From Fratercula arctica (Eukaryota > Chordata > Aves > Charadriiformes > Alcidae): 64,000 nucleotides of DNA. The notes under the pieces were generated by a model, which made no database searches, had not been told where the DNA came from, and saw only the letters and a program-made list of their open reading frames with translations. Below are positions 1 through 13,700 of this stretch, in pieces. Position 1 is the stretch's first letter, and each line of letters begins with the position of its first letter. Both the position numbers and the translations under genes were made by a program. Location of the stretch: the NCBI GenBank assembly GCA_947846985.1, contig CANTUZ010000003.1:54756096-54820095 (forward strand). Direction: 5' to 3'.

Positions 1-44
1 GAGAGCACACCTGGAAAGCCGTGCCAGCAGCTGGGAACTCTTTT

Positions 45-985
45 AGAATCATAGAATCATAGAACCATAGGGTTGGAAGGGACCTCTGGAGATCATCTAG
101 TCCAACCCCCCTGCCAGAGCAGGGTCACCTAGAGCAGGTTACACAGGAACACGTCCAGGCGGGTTTTGAATGTCTCCAGAGATGGAGACTCCACCACCTC
201 TCTGGGCAGCCTGTTCCAGTGCTCTGCCACCCTCAGGGTAAAGAAGTTCCTCCTCATGTTTAGGTGGAACTTCTTGTGCTCAAGTTTGTGCCCATTGCCT
301 CTTGTCCTGTCCCCAGGCACTACTGAAAAGAGCCTGGTCCCATCCTCCTGACACCCACCCTTTAAGTATTTATAAGTGTTGATAAGATCCCCCCTCAGCC
401 GTCTTTTTTCCAGACTGAAGAGACCCAAATCCCTCAGCCTTTCCTCATAAGAGAGGTGTTCCAGTCCCCTAATCATCTTGGTAGCCCTCTGCTGCACCCT
501 TTCCAGCAGTTCCCTGTCCTTCTGGAACTGGGGAGCCCAGAACTGGACACAGTACTCCAGGTGTGGCCTCACCAATGCAGAGTAGAGGGGGAGGATGACC
601 TCCCTTGACCTGCTGGCCACACTCTTCTTGATGCACCCCAGGATGCCATTGGCCTTCTTGGCCACAAGGGCACATTGCTGGCTCATGGTCATCCTGTTGT
701 CCACCAGGACTCCCAGATCTCTTTCCACAGAGCTGCTCTCCAGCAGGTCAGCCCCCAACCTGTACTGGTGCATGGGGTTGTTCCTCCCCAGGTGCAGCAC
801 CCTACACTTGCCCTTGTTGAATTTCATAAGGTTCCTCTCTGCCCAGATCTCCAACCTGTTCAGGTCTCTCTGTATGGCAGCACAGCCCTCCGGTGTGTCA
901 GCCGCCCCCCCCAGCTTTGTGTCATCAGCAAACTTGCTGAGGGTGCACTCTATCCCCTCATCCAGGTCATTGATGAATATATTGA
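45..985 (-). mobile_element. CR1 LINE, 5'-truncated copy with 3' end
   Basis: Chicken-repeat-1 non-LTR retrotransposon on the minus strand. Its 3' terminus with the diagnostic ATTCTATG-type octamer repeat reads as agaatcatagaatcat at 45-60. The minus-strand frame is open from the 5' edge to the stop near 129 and encodes the end of the reverse transcriptase: the catalytic FADD box (921-932), then [18 protein letters not shown], a region with [19 protein letters not shown], and the terminal [18 protein letters not shown]. The 5' truncation near 985 is typical of CR1 insertion. The intact frame and high similarity to the copy at 63146 suggest a fairly young subfamily. Confidence 0.93.
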
Positions 986-3900
986 TGATATATTTTCACT
1001 TCTTTTGCCTCCCAGCTCCAAGATAGAAATGCCATCACCCCTCCGCAGGCCAAGACAGCCATCAGCTTTCCCACCGGTTAGCACCAGTCTATAATCCATT
1101 TTTCTCCTTTTCTCTGTTTCTTCATCTTTGCTTGTTTCTCCTCTTACTGTCCCCTTCCCTGCAAAACTTTTTTTTTTTTTTTTTAAATTCCCTTTTTACT
1201 TTGCTTCATTGTGATTTAGCACAGAGCACTTGGTGGTGTGGGTTTCACATTTTCTTCTGGAAGTCTTTCCTCTCCCTTTTGAAAAAAACATCACTGAAGC
1301 TTTGCAAGCACCCTACAAAAGCTTGCTCTTGTTTACATTAAGGCAGAATAGGATCCAGAATGATCTTATTGCTGAGGATCATCCTTTTCCATCGCACGTT
1401 CATGGGAGTTTCTAACATAAACACAGAACTTTCACAATACCAGCAGGTGATTTATTTGCTTTAGATGCTTATTGATGTTGTCTGCAAATCAAGGAGCAAA
1501 GCATAATAAACACTGTGGAAGTGGGGGCTGTATTTGATGTTTTCACAGCGTTGTCCCTGGAAAAATGGAAGTTAGTGGGTGTTGCTCAGTGAAGTGTGCA
1601 TTTTAACGTTACCCACAGTGATGCCCATTGTCCTGTCCCTGAATTGCATGATGTCATGTTTCATTTAAGGCTCTTAGCGATGCCGAGGACTGTCGGTGTG
1701 CTGGGAAAAAGGCGGTGAGAAAGTTGTGAATCAGGTTTCTGTAAAGCCTTTGTGTTTAGGGTTTTGATAGATAAAAGCTGACTCATGCAATATTTCTGGC
1801 GAAGGAGCTGTACAGACTAGTAAGAGCTTCTCATTTTACCTGAGTGCCCAATGAGGTAATTCGGGAACAGCTGAGGGCAGAGCCCGCGGCTCTCCTCTGC
1901 CGTGCAGGTAGGTCCTGGGTTGTTCAGAGAGGACTGGAAAAATAGAGAGGACTTGGTCGTCCTGGGTGCGAGGAGCCAGAGACATTCCTCAGTGGTGAGA
2001 TACTGTCGCAGAGGATTTTCCCTTGCAGTAACGTTCTCAGACATTAGCGTGCTTGCTTGTGACAGAGGCTATTCTGCTTTAAATATTGCAGGGGAGAGTG
2101 AGTGGGGGGGCAGTAATTTGACAGACAAGAGGCGCGTTAGTTGGTGCCTTTTTTTTCCCCCGTCGTAAGATTTCTAATAAATGGGATTTCTGTTGCTCAA
2201 AGTTCAGTTGCAGTACTTGGCAGCTTATCGTTTGTGACAGTTCAGACTGGAGATCTAATCCTGCAAATATCATAGCTCTCTAATGTGATTTTGTTCACAA
2301 AGGGTGTTAGTTTTAGAAATGATACGTGTTCATATGGAAGATTTGGTAATTAAAAATCTGCTGACCTTCACTTGGACAATATTCAGAGCAGACGATACGG
2401 GGAGTGTATTTAAGATCATGTTGGGATTCTTGTAGCGAATGTGTTTTAATTTTTCTTGGTCAGGCAACTGTATAACATTTATGTTTCTCAGTTCCAGCGC
2501 TGCATTTGAATTTGATACTGAATGTCGAAATTGTTCTAAACAGTCTTGCTTAATTGTATCCGCAGTATGAATGCTTTATTTGAAATACAAAAATATCTCA
2601 AGGAAAATACAGGAAAGATTTCTTGTAGTCTCATCACTTTTATGTAGCTAAACTTCCAGAGGATGTGAAGCCTGTAATTTCTGGTAATGTTGGCTTTGTA
2701 GATAACATCTGAAGTCCTCTTTTTCATGCCAGGAGAAAGGCAACAACAATACTAATTATGAATATAAATTGACTTGTGAGTTTTTAGTCATGCAGCGTGT
2801 CTTAAAATGTCATGTGCGGTAAACAACTCAGAGGAATAAACACCTATATTTAGATAGGGCTTGGGGATCTTTCTGTTTAAATATAAAATTGACTTAAAGC
2901 ACTTTATCTCTCATTGTATGATAATGTTCTAGAGTAGCTGAAGCTGCAGAGACAATGGAAAACCATTTGTCATTACCATAAATATAGTTACAGGAAGGAG
3001 GTATTTGTTAAAGAAAAGTAAGTGACAGAAGAAATGTATGCAGTTTTGGCGAGAACTTGTTCATGACTGCACGCTGAAAACGTGAGGTGCGCTAAGACAG
3101 TTGCTTTGCATGCGCTTCCAATGTAACTAATATTACAGCTGCCTGTTGGGGTGAAACGCGGGTGTTTCTTGCCCTTGCACCGCTGTGGAGCAGGGACACG
3201 CTGTTGTTCTTGCTGGGGAGCGCTCCGGGGGAGGAGGGAGCTCTGCAGGGGCTGGGGAGGGGGGAGGCGAACTGAATTCATGCAAAGGCACAAACAAGAA
3301 ATGACCTTGTTCACGGAGCGTGTTTCCTTGTGAGTAGGGACAAGTAGTAATTATCCTCCTTTCAGTGCTGAACGAACAAGTAATTACTGTTATTCCTTAA
3401 TTAAAGTATGCAAATTGAAGATTTCTCCCCCCCACCCCCACCCCCCAGACTGAGTTAAATACCGTTATTCACAACTCACAAAAGTTCGCAATATTATTTT
3501 GGTTCGCCATTGAAAAGGGTCAGCAAACAAGAGAATGCCTAACAAAAAAAAGCAGTGAACCGGGCCAGGTGTGGGTCAGGGCGTGGGAGACTTGCTCAGA
3601 GCGTGGGCTTCTGCGGGGGCCCGGGGGTGCCTCCAGTTGCACCCACGGTTTGCAGCCTGAGTTTTGGTGACTGTCTCTACCTGCGGGGGCTGCTCCTGAA
3701 ATTGGTGGCTGGGCTGGAGGAGGGCTTGTAAATCAGCCCCACAGGGTATGGGCGAAATTAACTTTCTTTTTATAGTAAGTTTGTACGAAAGACAGACATT
3801 TGTAAGAAGTTACAGGGTTTGCAAAGGCACCGGCTCTGTTATGATACGTAGAGAACGGGTTTGGGGGAGGCTGTTTCCCCTCTCCCCCCTCTCTTGTTAA

Positions 3901-6900
3901 TTCACTTGTGAATTTTTCACTGGGCAGTTGGTACAGACCTTAGGCAGCTGGCACAAGAGTGAAGATACCTTGGGGGAAAACTGCAGAGTAGAACTGTACC
4001 AGAGCTCTGAAAAGCCAAATGCAGACCCTAACATGAGAAAAGAGGATGGGCATGTTGTTGTGGCAATGAACTGGATTCAGCTGCTGCCTTTCCCCATGGA
4101 CTTGTGACTGCGGAAATCATCTAAAATATCCGTACCTGATTTTAACAGTGGGGGTGATCCTGCCTAGTCTCAAAGGAGTTTCTGAAGATAAAATGGTGAA
4201 GCCTTGGAAGACTTACAGACCCTGTGCTATTGGGGAGGGCTGTGGGTTTGTAACAGCTACCTGTAGCTGAGGCAGAAATTGAAGGGTGGGCAGAGCCAGG
4301 GCTTGTCCCCGAGCCCTGAATTCCACAGGCAGAGGAAGCAAAGCGGTTGGTATGGGATTTGCCAGCTGAGGAAAGGAAGCTGCTTCCTGGGCTTGTGCCA
4401 TGCTGAAATCCCCGGTCCCCTCTGTCCTGCCTCTGGGTGCCCAGCTGCCCCTCTGCACTGGGCTCTGGTGGCACCGATGTGGACCCTGAGAGACGTGTTT
4501 CGCTGGTCAGAGGTGTAACGGGCAAAAGTTTTAGCAAAAAGCTCTCCACAGAGAAAGCCAAATGACCAATTTACATCCAGCTGGGAAAGCAGTAAGAATG
4601 AAGTAAAAAGTAACTTTTGAGGCTAGCAGTCAGGATGCGGCTTTGAGGACAAAACAGACCCAAGATTTTTCAAGTAGCAAATAGTTTGCTTGGCGTAATT
4701 CATGTAGAAAAATACAGGAATAGTCATTTGTTTAAAAAAATGAAGGAACTTGAGTCAACTGTGTTGCATGCAATTAATTATCAGTGCCTAGCAGGTGCCT
4801 GGGGTTTGCCAAGGTCAGTGGGAATACAGGTGTTAAAGAGCAAGCCCATTTTAACTGTCACAACTAATCCTTGTTGTTTTTTTTAATAAGCAATGACATT
4901 GTCATTAAACAAGAAAATAAGAGGGTTGGTTTGTTTCTCCAAGACATGTTAAGACCTCTCAGTGCTTCTGGCTACAAGTGTGTCTTATGAAAAACTGTAA
5001 CTCCAGTTTCATTGACCTGAACTATGTTTTGTTTGTTTTATATATTAATGAGCCTGCCAATGTTTGTGAAGCAAATATTACATATTAATGCCTTCAGGTT
5101 ATCTGAGAGGCAGACTGCATATCAGTGAAACAGGAAGAAAAGAGCACAGAATAATGGAATGTCACAGGAACCCTTTATTTCCCACCTAAATGTGGCTAAT
5201 CAGGTGTTTCTTTGTCATGTAATTTTAGTAAAATATCTTGGAGTAAGTTAGCGGAAGGGTATCCCTGATATCTTATTTATCCTGTGTGTTTTTCAAGGGG
5301 GTTTACATCTACACAGCAACATTGTGCTTTCTACCTGAACATGAAAAATGATCTAAAGCTGATAACAAAAATACATTCTTCCTTATCAAAAATGCATACT
5401 TTCTTATCACAAGCAATAAGAAGGCAAACATCTTTGTCCATACTCCTTTAGAAACAAGAGAACTTCACTGCATTCTTCAGTTTTAAATATTTTACTGGTT
5501 TATTGCTTTATATTTTATTTTGGAGTTTGTACTTGATGTGGTTTATTCAGGAAGGGTAAGAAAATAGGCTTCAATGCTGCAAAACCAGAAGAACCTGGCA
5601 CAAAGAAAGGCTGTATATTTTCAGACTTCAAGGTAAAACCAGGGGTACCGAGGTGCCAAATTAGGTTTTTAATCTAATGGCCAATTTCTGACCCATGTAA
5701 TGAGAAAATTACTCTCAGTGATAATTCCACGTGTTACCTTGAGTGCAATACTTCTCCTTAGCAGAAAGCTAACACCATCATCACTGGAATGGCAGTATTA
5801 ATTACTCTTGTATGAATAAAATCTTATGCATTCATGATAGGCCAAATGAATCAAACATTCTTCTCTGGGCTGCTTTTTTTTTTGTGGTTTTTATTTTTAA
5901 ATAAATTGTAGTGTTTGATTTTGACAAGTGAGAGAATGGCTTTGTGCTTTAAATGAAATTCTTCCCCCCCCCCCCCCCCTCCCTGACTGAATGCAGCAGG
6001 AGTGGTGTCCAGGAGGTTTCTGCTTGTAATTGCATAGCAAGTCTGCCTCAGTTTAAGAAGGACCACCTTAAAAGGTTGAGCGGGTTTAATTTGCAGCCTA
6101 CTGGCTTTATGGTTTCTTTACTGAAACTGCTGTCTAGTGCTGTAATTGCCAGTAAAATGAGGTTGTCGCTGGAGTAAAATAAGGACTAAGCTACCCCTGT
6201 GTGGGTAGCTTCAGTATTGCTTTTCTTCATAAATTGTCACAAGTTTCCCTTTTTCGAAGGCAGACATTCTGAAATTCTTTGAGTTTGAGGCAACATTTTT
6301 TGGGTGGACACTTCTTACTGAAATGAAACCTTGAAGTATTGAATTTACCTGCAGCTGCTTTTGCAGACTCTCATGGTGCGTCGCACACAACTTGGCCAGA
6401 GAGGAATCTGCGTTGCATCGTGGACAGTGTCCTGCAGGGCATTTCGGCAATAAAAAGAAAGTAGAATTGAAATGCCGACAGGAAGACAGACATCTTATTT
6501 TGTTGTTGCATTGATTTGAAAAGCAGCTTTGGGTCAGTTCAGCAGGGGGTAATACTCTGGTTTGAGCTGAACAGTTTTAGAATGACTTATTTTCCCAGTA
6601 GAAAACTGAATTATTTGGCAGCACTCTTTCCTGAGGGGACTCTTTTTTCAGAAGCTACATTATTTTCACTGGGAAATCATTCTGGATTTAGTGTTTTTGT
6701 ACAAGCCACAGAGCTGGTAATTGATAACTGCTTTTAGATTTTGTTTGACTGTTGGCCTTACAAAATTAAAAACAAAAGATGCAGTCTTGGTATCGCTGTG
6801 TGATTCTTGAGTTTTCCAAAGCTGCCAAACCAGGGTCGGTGCTCAGCTTGGAGACAGCAGGGACTGCTCCCAACAGAGGGGGTTTTTTTAACCTTAGGGA

Positions 6901-7231
6901 AAATTTTTGATTCTTGTTTCTGTCCTGTGCTGAGCCTGGGCAGTGCATGCCCTAGCACCAAGCCCAGCACACTGGCAGAAGAAGGACATGCCAGAGACAC
7001 GTATGTGAACAGGTATGCGGTGCCTGTGTAGTAGCCCCCTGTGGGGGAACCCTACCACCTAAACAGCATTACAGCCACAGTGACCCTCAAATTGCGTTGT
7101 TCTGGTTGTCTTTTGGTTAAAATAGAGTTGTGGCAGTTTTGTATGCTAAAAGCTTTAAAAGTCTCTGTTGTCAACTTTTGTGTTATGTGGAGCAGCAACA
7201 GTAAACCCAGTTCTTCTGTTTATTTTTTTAG
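986..7231 (+). other. Sequence upstream of the first PLEKHG1 coding exon (5' intron or intergenic)
   Basis: About 6.2 kb without a supported gene. It contains a T17 run (about 1168-1184), C-rich runs (3425-3448 and C16 at 5964-5979), and moderately GC-rich patches around 3150-3270 and 3550-3720. Because the exon at 7232 has an acceptor, this is probably a 5'UTR intron of PLEKHG1. Confidence 0.5.
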
Positions 7232-7350
7232 ATGGCTTCCACTTACCTCTTGATGTTTTACCGGCTGTGACGGAGGCCCTTGACTCCAAGACGAAAGGGG
7301 AAGATTTGCACAAGGAGAGCAGACCTTTCCGCTACTGTGAAAAAAAAACC
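7232..7350 (+). other. PLEKHG1: 5' untranslated part of PLEKHG1 first coding exon, with short upstream ORF
   Basis: A pyrimidine-rich tract ending in AG at 7230-7231 is a good splice acceptor, so this exon probably joins to non-coding exon(s) further left. The segment opens with an ATG (7232) that starts a 12-codon upstream ORF ending TGA at 7268-7270, in a different frame from PLEKHG1. The PLEKHG1 frame itself is open through the whole segment (39 codons before the ATG at 7351), so an N-terminally extended form is possible if an upstream exon supplies a start. The acceptor is predicted by eye only. Confidence 0.6.
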
Positions 7351-7770
7351 ATGGACCTGTCAGACAGTGACCGTCCTGTCAGCTTTAGCTCCACTTCCTC
7401 CTCTGCTTCTTCCAGGGACAGCCACTGCTCCTTTGGAAGCAGAATGACCTTGGTTTCAAACAGCCACTTGGGCTTGTTCAACCAGGATAAAGAAACGGGT
7501 GCCATCAAGCTAGAACTGGTCCCAGCCAGGCGATTTTCCAGCAATAAACCACGCAAAAACTCCCCTGTGGAGCAAGAAAATCCTGAGGAAGGCCTTGAAA
7601 AAAGGCTGAGCATGCCAAGGAAAGCAGAACCAAAAGGAGCGAGCAAAAACTGTGCGATGTCCCTGGTCACAGAGCCCACCAGCCCCAAGCTCCTCTACGT
7701 AGACAGAGTCGTCCAAGAGATTCTGGAGACAGAGAGGATGTATGTGCAGGATCTAAAAAGCATTGTGAAG
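7351..7770 (+). CDS. PLEKHG1: PLEKHG1 coding exon 1 (residues 1-140)
   Basis: Start chosen at 7351: AAACCATGG is a strong Kozak context and [12 protein letters not shown] matches the family N-terminus as I recall it (human [12 protein letters not shown]). The exon encodes a Ser-rich region ([15 protein letters not shown]), a basic stretch, and from residue 111 the start of the DH domain ([20 protein letters not shown], then [10 protein letters not shown]). The donor is AAG|gtagga at 7771, ending in phase 0. This contains conserved region 1 of Dbl homology, part of the GTPase-binding surface. Confidence 0.95.
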
Positions 7771-10700
7771 GTAGGAGTCTTGGTTAGGATGGTGTAAACG
7801 GTTCCATAATACTATTTTTTACATTGTTTGATTTCACGGCAGGACAAGTGGACCTGACAATGGAGTTGACATTTTCTGGTCTTTATAAGTTAGTGTAACA
7901 TCATTGTTCTTGCGTGCTCCTCGTTTTTATTTGATTAGATAAATCTAAGCTGTTACTACATGTTCATGAAGGAATAACAGAAAAAAACATTCTACATTTG
8001 ACAGCAGTAGTGAACAAAGAGTGTAACTCTTTGCAGTAACGTTCATTCAGAAAAAAATGTACAATCCTAGAATGTATAGCAAGAAGCAGACAGCGTGTTT
8101 GCCCCTTTAAATGCTTTATCTGAAGGGTCTGCTTATTGATTCTTACCGCTCTCCCCCCCCCCCCCCCCCCCCCAAATCCTAGTCCTGCATGTTTTTTCCT
8201 GCCTTTTTCTCTTTCCCTTCCATGCAGCTCACAGTGAACAGCTGCAGTCTGTTCACTCCATGTTCTTGGCCTGTAGTACTTAACATGGCATGTGTATTTG
8301 CTGGAAAACCCTATTGTTTGGCTGTTATATGACGGAATTATGTTTTCTTTAATACTAATTCTGAATGGGTGGTGCTAATAAATGGGTGTAGCATTTATTA
8401 GCAGTAGTGAAGTTTTTGTCCAATCCCCAGATGAACAGAATCAATAATTTCCCCTTTCTAGTACAGGGAAAAATATGGATGAATTCTTCTGTGGATTGTT
8501 CTGCTCACTCCATGTACTTGTATCTGTGCTATCGGAGTCATGTTCTTTTGTGTTTTTGAAGAGGACAATTAAGTCCCTTGGCTATTGTTTGTAGTCTGCA
8601 TACTTAACCGATGTATGTATGATTGCCCTCAAAGAAGGATTTCTTGGGAGGTGCATGTTGAACGCACTCTTTATAGAATATATAGCTTTAGGTATATATA
8701 TACTACACATATATATATACACACTATACTATATATATATACACACTATAAATATATATATAGTATAGGTCATCTGCTAAAGGAAATATCACTCAGCTGG
8801 AGACACTCTCCCCACCTGCAGTTCCAACCCGCTTGGTCCCCCAAGCAATGAGCGGGGGAAAAAATGCTAAGGCTTTGATAACACAAATGCACGTCGTGGT
8901 TAAACATCCCCACCCCCCAGAGTTCTCACAGAGAAGGCTTTTTCTGCAAGACTTTATTGGTTTCTGTAGCTACTGCTGTTTCTTGACATCCAACTGTTGC
9001 CTAAGTTTCATTTTGGAGTGTTTAAGTTTGTCATATGTTGCAGAAGCAAGCCAGCTTCTGTGCATAGTCACCATTCACTAGGCATGACATTCATGGTTTT
9101 GGAAACCTTAGCTCTTGCTCATCCTTCTATGCAGTAAACTATACAACTTGAGAAAGTGAAAACTATCATTAAAATCTTGAAACAGATTTTTCCATTTACA
9201 AGTAGGCGGGCTTGCTAGAAATACTTTAAGCATTGCTACAGTAGATGTAGTGTAAATGTGGCAAATGCTCTTGAAGTTTTGAAAGAACTAGAGGAATTTA
9301 CCTGTGAAATGCCCAAGCGTATTTCCTACAGCAACTAATAAATAATGAAGCTTTGTGTGGCACTTCACAGACTATTTGAGAGATGGAGTGGTTGGCAGTG
9401 GGGCTTTTCTTAGGTACGTGTAGAGGATCTGAGGGCTTCAAAGGAGCTCCTTGCCAAAAGGTGAGGACAGTGGGGAACCAGCCACCTCAGGCTGTGCACG
9501 TTCTTTGGTTGGTCTTAGGGGAGGGAGGTGTGACTAGAAGCATGTTACAGAGGAGCCTGTTTTATATGTTTCTCAGGATTCCTTTCTCCACGAGTTACCT
9601 TAGCAATGCTGCAGTGATTTACCTAAACAAGAGTGGTGGTTGTGAGAAGGATGGGAAGACTCCCCAGACATCTGCAAGAGTGTCACAGCCTTACAGGATT
9701 TGATTATCGGGGCCTCTATGACTTGAGGCCATTTAGTTTGGCAGCCAGCTGACTGCTGCTGAGCCAAACTAAGATGAAAGGAAGCAGCTTGATCTGTCTT
9801 ATTTTCCAGATAAACACGGGTCAAATTTTGGCAGCTGGTTAGGAAATGGGATGAGAATGGGAAAAGGGGAGCTGGGGAAGGGTCAAAGGACAATTGCTGC
9901 CCAAGGAGTGTGTGGGAACTGAAGAGACACACGAAGGTGGGAGCTGGTGGAGGAAAGCATCAGCAAATGAACCTGTGCTAAGTGGAGAGAAAAAATCATT
10001 AGAGGGAAAACAATATGAGGAAATGAGAGAAAACCCAGGAAGTGGAAAGTTGAGAGGAGTATGAAATTGGTTGGAAATGGAGCTCTCTAGCCAGTTTTGC
10101 AGCTGACTGCAATACAGCAGCTCATGTACACAGACTAAAAATAGTAAGAAGGTTGTTTTGTTTTGGGGTGGGGTTTTTTGGCAGGGAGAGGAAAGGAGGA
10201 AGAGAAGCAGGGCAACCTGAAGAGATGCCAGACTGAGGATGGCATGAGAACACAAAGGGGGAAATGAATAGGTACTATTTTAATCACCCTCTACCCCTAG
10301 CTGAGAACTGTCGGTACAGATCTGCCTATTGCTTTTTGTCCCCTGGTAGTGGGGATTTGCTGATGCTACCTTCTCATGACAATGAAAACATACGAAAAAA
10401 TATGTTCTTACTGTTGTTTTCAGCACTTTGAAACAGGTTCTAGAGCTGGAACGGAAAGGGTGTCAAAACTCACATCCATGAATCTACTCTCTAAATTTCT
10501 GGTGTAAAGCAAAGTATATTTTCCTGTGATGCACAGTCAAGCTCTTGGGGGGCAGTTGGGCTTTTTTTTTTTTTTTCTTTGTTTGGGTTTAGGTTTTGGG
10601 AGAGTTGTGGAGATTTTTTTTTTTATTGTGGGGGAGGGGTTGTTGGGTTTGTTTGTTTGGTTTGTTTTTTGATACATCCACACTCTTTCCTGTCATCCAG

Positions 10701-13700
10701 ATCATCGATGAATATCTTAAACTGGACTGGACCCAGTATTAAACCCTGGGGTATGCTGCTAGTTACTGGCCTCCAAGTAGATTTTGTGCCTTTGATCACC
10801 ACCCTCAGGGCCTGTCCATTCAGACAGTATTCAATCAACCTTACTGTCTACTTCTCTAACCCACACTTTATCAGCTTGACTATGAGGATCTTATAGGGGA
10901 AAGTATCAAAAGGCTTTCTGAAGTCAAGGTAGACAATATCCGCTGCTCTCCATTCATCTACCACGACAGTGATTTCATCATAGAAAGTTATCAGGGTGGT
11001 GAACTTCCACTTGGTGAATCCATGCTGACTATTCTTGATTACCTTCTTGTCCTTCATGTGCCTGCAACTGGTTTCCAAGATTAGTTGTACATAAATGTAA
11101 AGAACATACACAGCTGTACACAGATGACCCACTAACATGGATGGTGTGAAATTGCATGTAGGATCCTGGTACCATCCCAAGTCAGCTCATTAAAACTAGC
11201 ATAGTATTTTGGACAGTGTCCTTTCAGCCTATGTTATCCTTAGAACATGTAGAGTTATCATGCTTGACATAAAAGGCTACAGAGTGAATGGGGGAAAATA
11301 GAATTTCACCCTTTTTGATGCCTTTATTGACCTAATGGTGTTAGGTCATTAATAAGTAAATAAATAAAAATAAACTAAAAAGGCATAACTTCTGTTGGCC
11401 TTTGAGTATCTGGGTGGTCTTTGTTCTTAACAGCGCCAAAATGCTAGGCAGATGTAGAAATTGACTTCATAGGACATGGCTATTGTGATCTTTAACTGAT
11501 ACTGTAGACCTGCTGAGGTTCTCCAGCTTTCTTTTAAATACCTGATAAGGGCTTATGGGCTCAGGATGAGTGAGAAGGGGCCATACAGGCACTATTTGGC
11601 TCCCTTTGTCCCAAGATATGCTTTAAAAACAACTGCTTTTCTAGCTAGTACAGCCATTTTGTCTGTGACCCGAAAGAGCGGTTGAATTGTGATAGTTCTG
11701 AGGCATGCTGCTGTGGCTCTTGCACGGGCAAGCATTGTAACAAAGAGAGAGCGAACTTTTCCATTGTTTGGTATGTTTTATCAGATGATCTGTTAAGTAT
11801 GATTAAAATTTTGAATTAGTACAGCTTGAAGCGTGTTTTGGGCAAGTCTGAGATGAGAAATCGGATACTTCTGCTTCCTGCTTGTGTCATGCTGACAGGT
11901 GTACTGGCCAGGGCAGAACCTGCAAACCTTCTCTTCAGGACCCAGCATGACTTTTTCAAGTAGTAAATTAGTTATAATAGGCATAAACATAGATTAGAAT
12001 AGCTTACTGAAATAACTTTTTTTTCCCCTAAGTAAAATGCTGTCCCTGAGTTGATAATAAAAATGTGTTTTGCTCTTGTGGTTCATAGGAGTCAGAAGTT
12101 CATATTTGTAATATGTACAAATGCTTGTAACTCTAGAAAAAGGCATCCACATTTGTTTCACCTTTGCAAAATGAAGGAATAATGCAAACGCACTGTTTAT
12201 AGTGCTTGCATCTGTCATGCTACATTAAGTACACTCACAGCGCTATCAGCCCCTTGAAAACATCTAGATCATAGAATCATGGAATGGTTAGAGTTGGAAG
12301 GGACCTTCAAGATCATCTAGTTCCAAATCCCTTCCATGGGTGGGGACACTTTCCACAAGACCAGGTTACTCAAAGCCCAATCCAGCCTGGCCTTAAACAC
12401 TTCCAGGGATGGGGCATTGACACCTTACCTGGGGCAACCTGTTCCAGTGCCTCACCACCCTCACAGTAAAGAATTTCTTCCTAATATCTAATCTAAATCT
12501 CCCCTCTTTCAATTTAAAACCATTACCCCTCGTTCTATCCCGACAGTCCCTGATCAAGAGTCACTCCCCATCTTTCCTGCCCTCATAGGAGTGGTGCTTC
12601 ATCCCTCTGATCATTTTTGTGGCCCTCCTCTGGACTCACTCCAACAAGTCCATGTCCTTCTTATGCTGGGTCCCCCAGAGCTGGACACAGTACTCCAGGT
12701 GGGGTCTCACCAGTGCGGAGTAGAGGGGCAGAATCACCTCCCTCGACCTGCTGGCCACGCTTCTTTTGATGCAGCCCAGGATGCGGTTGGCTTTCTGGGC
12801 TGCAAGCGCGCATTGCCGGCTCACGTCAAGCTTCTCATCCACCAGTATCCCCAAGTCCTTCTCCTCAGGGCTGCTCTCAATCCATTCTCTACTGCATGAA
12901 CCTCAGCCATTTGATATAAGAACTCCTATCAGTAAAATAACATGAGTAAAAAGTTGTTGGCATCTATACAATAACTAGAGGGGAGTGGAGCATGTGTTGT
13001 CAGTGCATTTCACAAATATTTGATGCAAATGGAGGCTGAGCTTCAGGAATCTTGAACTCCATCTGAAATCTGGGAGACTTCTTATATGTGAATGAACACC
13101 TCTACCCTTTCACGCCAAACATGACAATTTTTAACACATCTCTAATGGACTAGTTGAAGTCTCTCTCCTATCTGCTCTCCAGATATTTTGTCCGCTGCCC
13201 TTCTTTTTTTTATAGTCAAACCTTTTTACCTAGAGAGTCCCATTCTCCTCTGCACCATCTTCTGCCTATCATCTCCCTGCCCATCTGTCCTAAGTCTTCT
13301 CTCAGTAAATCCCATCCTTATTCCCTGTCAATCCATATTGTCTCATTTCCTCATAGGATTTATCACTTTTAGTCTTTCTCTTTCCTATGGTCGTAGTGTC
13401 TACTGACACCAGATCCCTCTCCATAGTTGTCTTGGCGGGTCTGAAGACACTCTTAAAAAACTTGTCACAGTCTTTTTGCCAGGTGTATTGTAGTTCTGCC
13501 TCTATACCTCAGCTTTTTATTCAGTCTTTCTTCTGATAATGTTTTCATCACCATTCCTAAATTTTCTGCCTTTTTAAGTTCTGTTAACATTCAGTCTCCA
13601 TCTTCTGGTGTCCATCAAGCTTTGCTCCTGTTTTCTCCTTCCTATCTTTCTGTACGACTCCTTTGTGTTTCCTCTGCCCTGGAACTGCACAGCACGTTTC

